A DNA stretch of 64,000 nt from Pezicula radicicola (Eukaryota > Ascomycota > Leotiomycetes > Helotiales > Dermateaceae): assembly GCA_003008705.1 (NCBI GenBank), contig PDUO01000019.1:740552-804551 (forward strand), read 5' to 3'. Positions 23,171 to 32,916 of the stretch are shown piece by piece. Position numbers and translations under genes: made by a program. How positions within the stretch are numbered: the first letter of the stretch is position 1; each line of letters opens with the position of its first letter. The notes beneath the pieces are model-generated. The model did not search any database, had not been told where the DNA came from, and saw only the letters and a list, made by a program, of their open reading frames with translations.

Positions 23171-24429
23171 TAACGCTGCAGCTGACAATTTGATGGTTTC
23201 AGCATAATAGCTGGAAGGTCGTTCGATTGTGCTGGGGCTGGAGACTTCTGGCAATGCAATCATAACATCCACTATCTGTATGGCTCCTGGAAGTCCCAAT
23301 TGCTTAGAGCACCTAAAGTCAAGGTGGAGAGTGAGCCACCAAATACTACGCCGAAGTTCTGCTTTCGGTTTCAACATATAGACTGGAGCTTCCTTGTTCA
23401 AGCCCAATGTGTATGCCAAGCGTACTGCAGATCCAAGCAAACCATATGCAAGCCGGCCTTGTGTGGCATTTAGCAAGTACACTGACATGATTAAATAGCA
23501 CTGTATCGCGCACAGCACTGAAGTCTCTTCGAAAGCAAAGGGATCCAGAAGTTTCTGGCATCGCTGGATAAGCAGGCTTCCAATGAGCGTATAGTGTGTC
23601 CGTTTGGATAAGCCGGCCAACCTCAATCCTAAAACTCTCTCGTTGATTCCAGAACAATAAGCGTGCTGTATACTCAATTCCAGCATAGCATCAACGAGAG
23701 GTGAATCATATTTCTGCATGAGCTTGTCATCCCACAGGGCCTCGTATTTTAACTTGAAGTCATCTCTATCAATTATTGGCATCATATCATGGTAGGTGTT
23801 CCAATACACGTGTAAAAAGGCGTCAATCTGGCTTCTCGTGAAATCGATTGTCGAATTGACATTGACCCCAGCAGTACTCAATTGGATTTCGTAAGGCGAA
23901 GAAGCGATTGGTGTGTATCTTGGCGGGTCTTTCTCCACTGAAGGTTGGTGTACAAGAGAAGAAATGGATGAAAAGTAGGCGTCCACCTTGGATGCAAAGA
24001 AACTGTCCTGCCTGGGAGTCCGAGTGCTTTCGAAAAGATGCTCACTTGAGAATTGGCATTACAGCTATCTCTGGTTCTCTTTTGTTGTCCATAGCTGTAA
24101 ATTTATATCAACAAAGGCTTGATACGTAATTAGGGGTTGAGTTACCCTTCAGATTGAGAATCAACACCACTTCATCGACCCTTAGGCGGAAGGAAGACAC
24201 ACTCCCTTTTGTTCTCAATACATTGCGAGCACCGTTGATTCCCATCACAACGCACACAGTAAAGGCGACATCCCTCACATGCTTGCGATACTTTCGTCCG
24301 TTTTGGTGCTGGAGGACTATCTGCATCAGCGCCAGAGGCTGGGGCTGAAAAGGCCAGAAAAATCTTATGTTTAATTGATTCGTCCGAAAGGTTGATTGGG
24401 GACAGCGGCCATTGATATCCGGAAGTCAT
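23171..24429 (-). pseudogene. Zn2Cys6 transcription factor, 3'-truncated, with premature stop
   Basis: The 5' half of a fungal regulator. From ATG 24429 it encodes a short leader and a zinc cluster, CEGCRLYCVRC then CSQCIENKREC. The Cys spacing is intact, but the basic pair usually found after the second Cys is replaced by Tyr-Cys. Soon after the cluster the frame meets a TGA (LPPKGR then stop, about 24172). Reading past it, two introns with normal donors (GTAACT, GTGAGC) join in frame to VDAYFSSISSLVHQ and the fungal TF domain (HVYWNTYHDMMPIIDRDD, GLLGSAVRLAYTLGLNKE, RRSIWWLTLHLD). Homology ends at about 23185, and the frame runs on meaninglessly to a stop at 23030 inside the ABC fragment. 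A splice around the TGA through a weak donor cannot be excluded. Confidence 0.72.
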
Positions 24430-24761
24430 GAAACATATCTGCTCAGCAGTCCTGGCCTGGCCTGGTCAGAATATTGCTTAGTAATGTCGTGGGAGAGCTG
24501 GTGGCTAGTGGAGAATATAGCTCACCGCTTCGTAGACGGTAGACTACAGAGCCTGAGCAATGGCCCTTGCTGGGCAGTATAGCCTGTATTTCTAGGGCAG
24601 TACAAGCCTGAAATCTTTAAGGTGGGGTGCGATAACTCCGGCAGAACTCTATTAGCAAATTCCTTGATCCGGCTCTGTTGGCAGGCAACCCCCACCAACA
24701 ATACAACTACTAGCCAGCCAATCGTCTGAATCACCTTGAACATTGTCGTTACATCGACATA

Positions 24762-26318
24762 ATGCCTTCATTAGTTGCCGTCGGAGCATGCTATCTCGAC
24801 ACTGTTCTAACGTGAGTACTTAACATGAATAACATTTCAACTGCTTTGGACCGGTCTAATCGTTGGCAAAACAGAGTACCATACTATCCGTCAGAAGATG
24901 AAAAGCTGCGTGCATCTAGCATAGTTCGGCGGCGTGGTGGTAATTGCCCTAATACCCTTGAGGTATTACAGCAGCTGCTGGAAGAAAAGCAGAAACTAGC
25001 TGGGTGAGTCGCACGTATCATTCTTTATCATCCTTGTATTCCTCATGTGGCGTATAATCATAGTGTGGCTTGTAGTCAAGTTTGTACAAACCCACTCAAT
25101 AATTGGACTTTAAACACAGTGTGTCTATACCATGACTTCTACACTTGAGCATTCAGTCTAGATATCCTGGTGCTGACAGTATCGGAAAAAGTGGAAGCAC
25201 GGAATTGTCACTCCATCTGTGCACTGTCCTACCCTCTCGCTCTTCAGTCGGTACACAACAGATCAAGTCTTCCTTTGGGCCTCTAGTCGACTTAACACAT
25301 TGTATATATCGAGAAGAATACACCGAGCCAGCATCCTGCTACATTACCAGGAGCCTTGCGACTGATAGTAGGACCATTGTGAACTACAACTCTCTTCCTG
25401 ATATGACAAGTGAGGAGTTTGTCACAATGGCAAAAAAGCTTGGCGATACAGTTGGTCTATACCATTTTGAGGTCAGTACAAGACTAACAGATTAGACGTT
25501 GATATTTATGATGGTTTGAATTATCGAATTATATATGTAAATCGTACTTACATTCCCACGCAAGAGAAACATGGGAAGAAAAATGACACGGCTAATAGTA
25601 ATAACATATTCCAGGGACGTATACCAACTACCACACTGCGTTGTATGAGTTTTCTCCGTGGACTATATCCAAAAGTAAAAATCAGCGTGGAACTTGAGAA
25701 GCCAAATCGTACTGGACTGCAGCGACTGGCAAACGAAGCCGACTTCGTCTTCTACTCTAAGAGTTGGGCCCAGGTTAGAGGAATCAGATATCTCTTTTTC
25801 TTTTGCTTTTCTACTAACATGTACCCATTGCAGAGTATGGGCTACAAATCCGCTACAGAATGCGTTCATGCACAACTGGCACACACTGACAAACCGTATG
25901 TTTTGAAGAATTATTTACCACTTCGGCAAAAAGGAAAATATAACCCAACAAAAGATCCTGCGAAGCTCACCAGATTAATAGCTCATTTTTTTGCTGTACC
26001 TGGGGCAGTGAGGGTGCCGCAGCAATAGATGTCAGTATCAATATCAGCGAGCCCCTAGTTCATAGTCCTGCATATACAACCACCCAAGTCGTCGAGTATG
26101 TGTGCTCTTCAATATCCACGTAAATTAAAATTCTAACTATTAGCAGTACAATAGGTGCAGGAGATACGTTTATTGCAGGTATGCTGTATGGTCTTACATG
26201 TCATAATAATGACTGGAGTCTCGATCAAAAGTTGAGCTTCGCAAATGAGCTTGCTGGGCGTAAGGTCGGACAGGAAGGGTTCGAGGGCTTGGGACAACTT
26301 ATGCGACCGCTTCTTTGA
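24762..26318 (+). CDS. PfkB-family sugar kinase, ketohexokinase-like
   Basis: A cytosolic ATP-dependent sugar kinase of the ribokinase/PfkB fold. Seven exons are read. MPSLVAVGACYLDTVL (first strand and GxxxLD-like start) is followed by a GT donor, then VRRRGGNCPNTLEVLQQLL, the conserved Gly-Gly-Asn substrate region. Next come TVLPSRSSVGTQ, SCYITRS, TIVNYNSLPDMT, VSVELEKPNR-like text (ISVELEKPNRTGLQ) and DFVFYSKSWAQS. The catalytic signature near the C-terminus is STIGAGDTFIAGMLYG, with the Asp base in GAGD, then LSFANELAGRKVGQEGFEGLG. Acceptor TCTAG at about 25161 and acceptor TTAATAG before SFFCCTWGSEGAA keep the frame. It is divergent from the broken regulator (24429). Family members phosphorylate ketoses or related sugars; the true substrate is unknown. 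Confidence 0.87.
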
Positions 26319-26973
26319 TACTTTGAATTTAGTTTACTATCTTGCGTATGCGATCAACAATTTCCAAGTTGTCATGTTATTTCTTTGCAACTCACAATAG
26401 GCCATTAAGCTGGCTGTTACTTCTTACCTTAAACGTAAACCACTCACGTTTCCGTCAGCCACTTAAGCTGTCTCCAATCACCTTTTCGTCTTATATTATC
26501 TAGTGTCAAAGTCTACTGTCCTATCTTCACTAGCTCTCACCACTTCCGCCCCCTTCTCCTTCGCCCATTAAGCGAGCCAACAAGCGATGTCTGTTATGTT
26601 CAGCTTGTCTGCCTAAAATTGCCAACTGCTCCCCAATTCCTTAGGCTCGCATTCAAGAATTAGGCTGCAGCAATTCATAGCAACTTCCATCAAGTGGCCT
26701 CGTGTCCTAGTGCATGCCTGAAGCTTTCATGTGACAGCGAACACGCAAAGATAATATATATGACACTAAGTACGTTTGATAGGCACCTTCAAGTGCCTTA
26801 GGTAAGGCTAGACGCAAATCTCAGGTATTAAAAGACCTTGCTTTAAATGCAATAGAAGTTTCTTCCTCATTCCCATCTTCTTCTTTCTCCAAGTTCGTCC
26901 GGCTCACTTCCAACTTTGCCCGTCCCGTTAGCAAACCTCCTGCCTTAAAGCACATCAATCAATCAAAATCAAA
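26319..26973. promoter_or_regulatory. Intergenic with promoter of the V-ATPase c gene
   Basis: About 650 bases. The last 120, just before the ATG at 26974, are pyrimidine-rich (about 26860-26940), a common fungal core-promoter/leader feature. Nothing else is recognised. Confidence 0.4.
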
Positions 26974-27720
26974 ATGAGTGATCAAGATAGATGGCAAGTT
27001 ACCCCCTAGTCTAGGCTACTACGTTGATACCTATCAAGGCGTTAGCTAATTAAACCAACTTGAATATAGCCCCATATACGCTGTAAGCCCTCAATCCCCG
27101 TAAAAAAAAAACGTATCAAACCGTCATCTGAGTATTCTCGTCTAATTAGAGTAACAGTCTTTCTTTGGGATGATGGGTGCTAGTATCTCCATCACTCTCT
27201 GTTGTCTCGGTGCCGCATACGGCACAGCCAAATCAAGCATCGGTATCGCAGCCGTTAGTGTCACGAGGCCAGATCTAATTGTCAAAAGTACCACTCACCT
27301 ACACCCTAACCCACAAGAATATCAAAACCCCAATCCCTAAACCACCTAACCACTAACAACCTTAACTAACAACCATCTCTATCAAAAGATCTCATGCCAG
27401 TAATCCTCTCCGGAATCCTCGGAATCTACGGTCTCGTAACCTCCGTAGTAATCTCTACCGACCTACGAGAAAAATCAGCCTTACACACCAATTTTCTCCA
27501 ACTTGGAGCTGGGTTATCAGTTGGTTTGAGTTGTTTAGCAGCTGGTTTTACGATTGGGATTGCTGGGGATGCGGGTGTTAGAGGTCATGCTTTGCAACCT
27601 AGGTTGTTTGTGGGTATGATGTTGATTTTGATTTTTGCTGAGGTTTTGGGGATTTATGGGTTGATTGTTGCACTTTTACTTTTGACGGGGAGTCGGCAGG
27701 ATGTTGTGAGCTGTTTGTAG
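26974..27720 (+). CDS. V-type ATPase proteolipid subunit c (Vma3-like), divergent
   Basis: The membrane-rotor proteolipid of the vacuolar H+-ATPase, which carries protons through V0 to acidify vacuoles. Four exons: 26974-26993 (MSDQDR plus two bases), 27070-27082 (only 13 bases, giving CPIYA), about 27153-27288 and 27392-27720. Together they encode about 165 residues and four helices: [56 protein letters not shown] and [20 protein letters not shown], the last with the essential Glu (FAEVLG). Intron 1 has a GC donor (GCAAGT). The wording (RPDLIVK, LQLGAGL) is nearer Vma3 than Vma11, but many normally fixed positions differ ([21 protein letters not shown]). It may be an extra paralogue rather than the housekeeping copy. 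Confidence 0.87.
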
Positions 27721-28437
27721 AGTACCCGAATCTGCCTCCTGCCTCGTTCTGATTATAGCCGCGCCGCAATCATTGAAGTTCGAGAGTTGGACTTTGCTTG
27801 GATCTCTTAAATGGACCGTCTACGAAAGTAGTAGACCACTTTGTATAGATAGAAGTAGCACTCGATAGTAATTACAGTCTAGGCCTTAACCACATTTAGT
27901 TAAGTCAATGTCAAATAATATTTCCCTTAAAAATTCAGAACCTCCACATTTGTCCAATTCTATATTGTAGGCAGCAGTTGCCAGGCGAAACCCTGATTCC
28001 TAGCGAACCTTAACTACCGCAAGCAGCTCTGCGCTTACTATTACCATATGTATTACTTAGAGTATCAGATCATGTGGTAGGTATCTTCGAATATACCTCC
28101 TACTTTATTTCATCAACTCCAGCTTTAACACTACATGACAAGTTAAATCCTAATTACTTTATACCAATCAATATGGTATTCTGTATTCACCAACAAGCTA
28201 ACGTTGACTCCGCTTCAAAAAATTTGTTAGGCTGATCTGGCGGATGTGGTGTAACAATTGTGACTAGCAAAACTGCAGAGATAAATTCAATGGGTACAGC
28301 CTCCATCTGTGTGCTGTAGCCAATCGTGGACTGAAGATAGCTGCGATTTGTCGCCTCACTCTACAGAATTGGTATCGGTGCATTCTCACTCGCAGCCTCA
28401 AGCTTCCTACCCGGCCCGTGAGACCAAAAAAAAAAAA
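27721..28437. other. Intergenic, possible coding remnant near the end
   Basis: No gene is supportable in 27721-28290. A poly-A run (12-13 As) at about 28426-28438 interrupts otherwise open sequence from about 28290; see the next entry. Confidence 0.35.
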
Positions 28438-28620
28438 AGCTTCTGGAGAGCGCCCAGTTTGAGTATGAGTGGGAAGAATATCCTATCGGACAGACTGCAT
28501 GGGTATTTCAGCCTGATGGCTTGTTGCATGCTATGGCCGACAGTCCTGATCTGATTATTTTGAACATGGCCGGATTCTATGGCGTCAGGTTGAAAGCGGG
28601 AAGAAAAAAGGTAGGTTAAA
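28438..28620 (+). other. Open coding-like fragment of unknown family
   Basis: From about 28440 one frame reads LLESAQFEYEWEEYPIGQTA, then WVFQPDGLLHAMADSPDLII and FYGVRLKAGRKK. It ends at a potential GTAGGT donor or the TAA just beyond. The composition looks like protein rather than chance, but there is no start and the preceding poly-A run may hide an indel. I do not recognise the family. Confidence 0.3.
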
Positions 28621-28707
28621 TTGGAGGCAAGCCACCAACCACATATAGAACTCCCAAGAGTGTTTTAGTTTTAGTCGACTTCTCCAATTTCATCGGAAGC
28701 CTACACA

Positions 28708-29775
28708 ATGTCAACGGCGGACGACTTTTCTGCGGCGGGTCCAGCGGACCATGACAATCCAATAAGCCGGGAATATGCAACATACGAGAACAATTCTACA
28801 GATGAGGATAATTCTGCATACCAGGACAATTCTGCATACCAGGAAAATACAGAATATCAAGGCACTAGAAGTAACCAGAACATAATTGCCTACGAGACTT
28901 TTACTCTCCAGGCTGCACTCCCAGAGACCACCGAGGAAGATGTAGAGGAAAAGGTCAAGCAACTCACCAGAGAATTTTCGGCCCATCTAATGGCTGAACT
29001 TTCAGACGGCGCTCGTAGAGACCACATTGAGAGGCAGATCCGATACTACGTCGAATAAGTCGACGAGACTGCAGTCAGCAAAGCCCTTCAAGCTGTAGCT
29101 GCTACTTCTGCGGCGCTCATACGCGATCATTTTGGCGAACAACTATTGAAGGAAATTGGTAATGCTGTCGCAGCGCCGTGGAGGGCCCAATTGGAGCCAG
29201 AGACGGAGATGGAGTACTAGGAGCTTTTAGAGGATTTTACGGCCCAACATCTTCCTCAGTTTTATGATTCAAACAATGAAAGTGTGCAGGAGGTGGCGTT
29301 TAAGGCAGCGAAAATGGAAAGGGAAGAAACGAGGATATCCCGCAAGCTCATTCCTGGCCTTGCGAAGCTGGCACTCTACCGTTTCATCTCCTTGTGCGGT
29401 ATGTGGGCTACCTAAACTCTCTTCTACCAGCAGAGCGTTGTGAATTCTAATAGGGCCGAAAATACAGACGATAGCGGCTTAATGAAGGAGGAAGATCGAA
29501 TTCTTGCCCTTAGGGACACTCTTGGACGAGTTGCCAAGTTTGCGACAATTCTCAGCTGTAGTGGCATTTCAATTAGGATGCTGAATTATAACCACGATCA
29601 GAATGGGAGGTGGGACCACTTGTCTGTGGATGGTGTGATCCACAAAATGGACAGAGTCTCGTACAGCGGAGGTACACCCCTAGGCACACGCCTTTGGAGC
29701 AAGATCTTGAAACCTTTGATCATTGACAAGGCCAGCTCAGGCAAACTGGAAAAGCCTGTGATAGTGGTTACTATC
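28708..29775 (+). pseudogene. vWA-domain protein, three in-frame stops and truncated
   Basis: One frame runs from the ATG at 28708 to 29775 with only three stops: TAA 29056-29058, TAG 29218-29220 and TAA 29413-29415. Translation across them gives an acidic leader with repeats of DNSAYQ/ENTEYQ type and a helical middle. A von Willebrand factor A-like region follows (ILALRDTLGRVAKFATILS, GISIRMLNYN, DRVSYSGGTPLGTRLW, GKLEKPVIVVTI). Fungal proteins of this type continue with ITDGxP after that strand. Here homology stops at about 29775, and AT-rich DNA with an inverted-repeat element follows. Each stop would be Gln if its T were C (CAA or CAG), the change expected from repeat-induced point mutation. 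It is not functional as read. Confidence 0.7.
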
Positions 29776-29819
29776 TTGTTTTATTTTGTATTTAATTTTC
29801 TTTTATAACATAATAATTT

Positions 29820-30255
29820 AAATAACAACAAACTCCTATGCCTCCCTTGCTAATTTTTATTGTTATGCTGCTCCTTAAGAAGAGGGCATCGCTATGAGGC
29901 CCCGCCAGTTTCCCTTATTAGGTTCCTTCCCTAGTGCTCCCCCTATAGAGCCACACAAACTAAGCGAGACGCATTATCTAAAGATATACCGTACTCTGTA
30001 GTCCTAATGATTTCTGGATTATAAATTGATTTAAAATCCTGAATTGATTCGTAATCGTGAATTAGTTTATAAAGATATATTATTAGTGTGTCTTAACCAT
30101 CTGTAGGTGGTGTATACAAATTTCTATAGGGCTTAGATAGCCGAGCACGGCATAAGCTCCTACTTAAGGAAGGCGTAGCTGTCTAGCGATGCCCCCCTCT
30201 AAGGGGCAATATAACAATAAAATTAGTAAGGGGGGAATAAGAGCTATGTGTTAAT
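29820..30255. mobile_element. Degenerate inverted-repeat (MITE-like) element
   Basis: Two arms of about 60 bases, 29833-29893 and 30185-30243, are inverted copies of each other at roughly 80% identity. Shared words include agcgatgccc, taacaataaaa and attag-aagg. Most differences between arms are transitions, and weaker similarity extends outward by about 12 bases. The core is about 300 bases with no coding capacity. It lies directly after the point where the vWA gene is cut off. The target-site duplication was not resolved, so the superfamily is unknown. Confidence 0.55.
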
Positions 30256-30780
30256 ATTAAATTTGATTTCAACTTATAATTTAAAAATGTGTTTTTGTAT
30301 CATTCTCTAGAGGTCGCTATTCCATGTACAGAACTACAACTATTAATATAATAACTTACATTACAAACAAATACCCCGAATAAAACTAAACCACACAACT
30401 TATAATTACATCTAACCCTTCTCCTAATGCTCAATTAATTCTAGATGTTTCCCTATACTCAATAATATCATTTTCAAATACCTATCCGGCTAAATACACA
30501 ACTCCCTGGTCTTTCAATGCCGTGCCGTCAAAATTAATCTAGAAGGCAGGTAGAAATCAAGTCGCTTATGCAGTAAGCTTGTTTTCCCACGTCGCTAAAC
30601 GCTGTCATCACGGTCAAGTTTCCTAATCAGTAAGCCAAGAACCCATTTTTGGTCGTAAAGACCCATCCACAATGGATAGAATAAGCCATTAGCAATGAAC
30701 TTACAGCTTAAGTGCCGGGGAAAATGTAGATTATCGTACTAATGGCTTTGTTATGAAAAGTTTAAATACAGTCTAGGATC
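30256..30780. other. AT-rich spacer
   Basis: About 520 bases, strongly AT-rich to about 30500, without genes. It may belong to the decayed repeat block that starts at 29776. Confidence 0.4.
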
Positions 30781-30835
30781 TTTGGTCTTTCCTTTCTTTC
30801 CTCTTTCTTCTTTCTTCTCTCTCAAGTAGGGACAT
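30781..30835 (+). promoter_or_regulatory. Pyrimidine-rich leader of the GMC gene
   Basis: A continuous C/T tract (tttcctttctttcctctttc and onward) lies 40-95 bases upstream of the start codon. Such CT boxes commonly precede transcription start sites of strongly expressed filamentous-fungal genes. Confidence 0.45.
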
Positions 30836-30875
30836 CCAAGTCTACACCTATTCTGAGTTTCTACTTCTCAATCAG

Positions 30876-32916
30876 ATGTCGGATCGCACAAAGATGCATA
30901 CCCTATGGCGCCTCATTCTTCTATTACTCCTATCCCTATCAACCTCCACACTCGCACAGAACGCAACCTCAAACGAAGCCTCAAACTATGACTACATAAT
31001 CGTAGGCTCAGGACCAGGCGGAGGACCACTATCAGCAAACCTAGCCAAAGCAGGATACTCAGTACTCCTCCTCGAAGCAGGCGATGATCAAGGTTCCAAC
31101 CTCGACGAAGAAGTAGCAGGATTCTTTTTCCTAGCCTACAACGATCCAGCTATGCGATGGGATTTCTTCGTAAAATATCATTCAGATGATAATATAACGA
31201 AACAATATGATCATCTTGTTTGGAGAACTGTTGATGGTGGGTTTTATGTTGGCATTGATCCGCCTGAGGGGGCGACTATGCTTGGTGTTTATTATCCGAG
31301 AGCTGGGACGTTGGGTGGTTGTTCTACGCATAATGCTATGTGTGCTGTGCTTCCTAGTGATAGTGATTGGGATTTTATTGCTAATTTGACGGGGGATGTT
31401 TCTTGGAGGTAAGATATCTATATGAAAACTTCGTCCTAGACCATCTAAGAATGGAACTAACATTTGGAAATATAGTGCCGAGAATATGCTCAACTATTTC
31501 ATCAAATTGGAAAATAATCATTACGCCCCACCAGGAACACCAGGACATGGATTCGACGGCTTCCTGGATATTTGTGTCAACGACGATGAATTATTAAAAA
31601 ACCAAACTCAAATTCAAACAGTCTTAGCAGCTGCGGCTAAAGCCTCAGGACAAGACCCAGACGATTTATTCGATCTCATACAAAGGGATCTGAATAACGC
31701 CGCAGATCCAGACCATGATTTCCAAACTGGGATTTTTGGGTTTCCAGCTCATAGAGATCCTATGGGTCGAAGAGTTAGTGCAAGGAATGCAATTGTCGAT
31801 GTTGCTAATGCGACGAATCCGGATGGTAGTAAGAAGTATAATCTTACTGTACAATTTGAATCTCTAGTAACCAAAGTTCTTTTCGATACTACTTCTAATA
31901 ACGGAAGCGAACCGAGGGCTATTGGAGTCGAGATGCTTGTAGGGAAGAGTATGTATAGTGCTGATCCACGGTATAACGCAAGTGTTACAGGAGAAACGAA
32001 GCAGGCTTTTGCAGCGAAGGAAGTAATTTTATCCGGTGGTGTCTTTAATACTCCACAAATTCTAAAGCTTAGTGGTATTGGTCCCAAGGATGAACTTACG
32101 AAATTCGATATCCCGGTTCTTTTGGATCTTCCAGGCGTGGGATATAATCTCCAGGATAACAACGAATTTAGCTTTGCCGCGGAAGCATCGACTAATTTTA
32201 CTAGTTTGGCTCCTGCTTGTACATATGGTGCTCCTGGTGATCCATGTCTTGATGCTTGGTATCAAGGATTGGGGCCTTATACGACTGGTCCTTTAGATGC
32301 ACTCATGTTCAAATCAAACGATTCTGTGTACGGCGAGCGAGATATCTTTATGTGGGCAACATCAGGTGCTTATAGAGGTTACTGGCCAGCGGAAACAGTT
32401 AATGAGGTACCTACCGACCCAGCGAACACCGTCGGGTTTGCAATGGTCAAGATACATCAGCAAACCAGCTCAGGCACAGTTTTGTTACAATCAAGTAACC
32501 CTCGAGACGTTCCTGATATCAATTTCAGATTCTTTGAAGGAGATGTTGAAGGTGTAGAGAGAGATTTACAGGCTATGGAAGAAGGTGTGGAATTCGCTCG
32601 TGGAGTCCTCGATTCTATTACAGGACCACTTGCTCCTTTTGTTGAAAATCTTCCTTGCGATGGGAATAGTACTTGTGATGTTAAGGATGTCATCAGGACC
32701 CAAACGTGGTCGCATCACGGCACTAGCAGTTGCTCAATTGGGGCTGATAATGATCCAATGGCCGTGTTGGATTCTAAGTTCCGAGTGAGAGGTACGAGTG
32801 GGTTGAGAGTTGTGGATGGAAGTGCGTTCCCAAGGACTCCAGGAGCTTTCCCTGTGATACCGACGTTTATGCTTAGTGAGAAGGCTTCTGAAGTGATATT
32901 GGAAGACGCTTGCTGA
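30876..32916 (+). CDS. Secreted GMC oxidoreductase (AA3-like)
   Basis: A flavoprotein alcohol/sugar oxidase or dehydrogenase. Two exons, 30876-31408 and 31476-32916, give about 657 residues. A signal peptide (LWRLILLLLLSLSTSTLAQ) precedes the FAD-binding motif YDYIIVGSGPGGGPLSANLA and its partner acid in LLLEAGD. GMC signature 1 is seen in PRAGTLGGCSTHNAMCAV, and signature 2 in EVILSGGVFNTPQILKLSGIG. The catalytic His lies in TWSHHGTSSCSIG, and the C-terminus has VVDGSAFPRTPGAFPVIPTF. The second catalytic position, usually His or Asn, falls in the PGAFPVIPT segment and is not obvious. Several N-glycosylation sites support export. Translation may instead start at the second Met (30894), which gives a tighter signal peptide. 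Extracellular roles include H2O2 supply and aryl- or sugar-alcohol oxidation. Confidence 0.9.
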
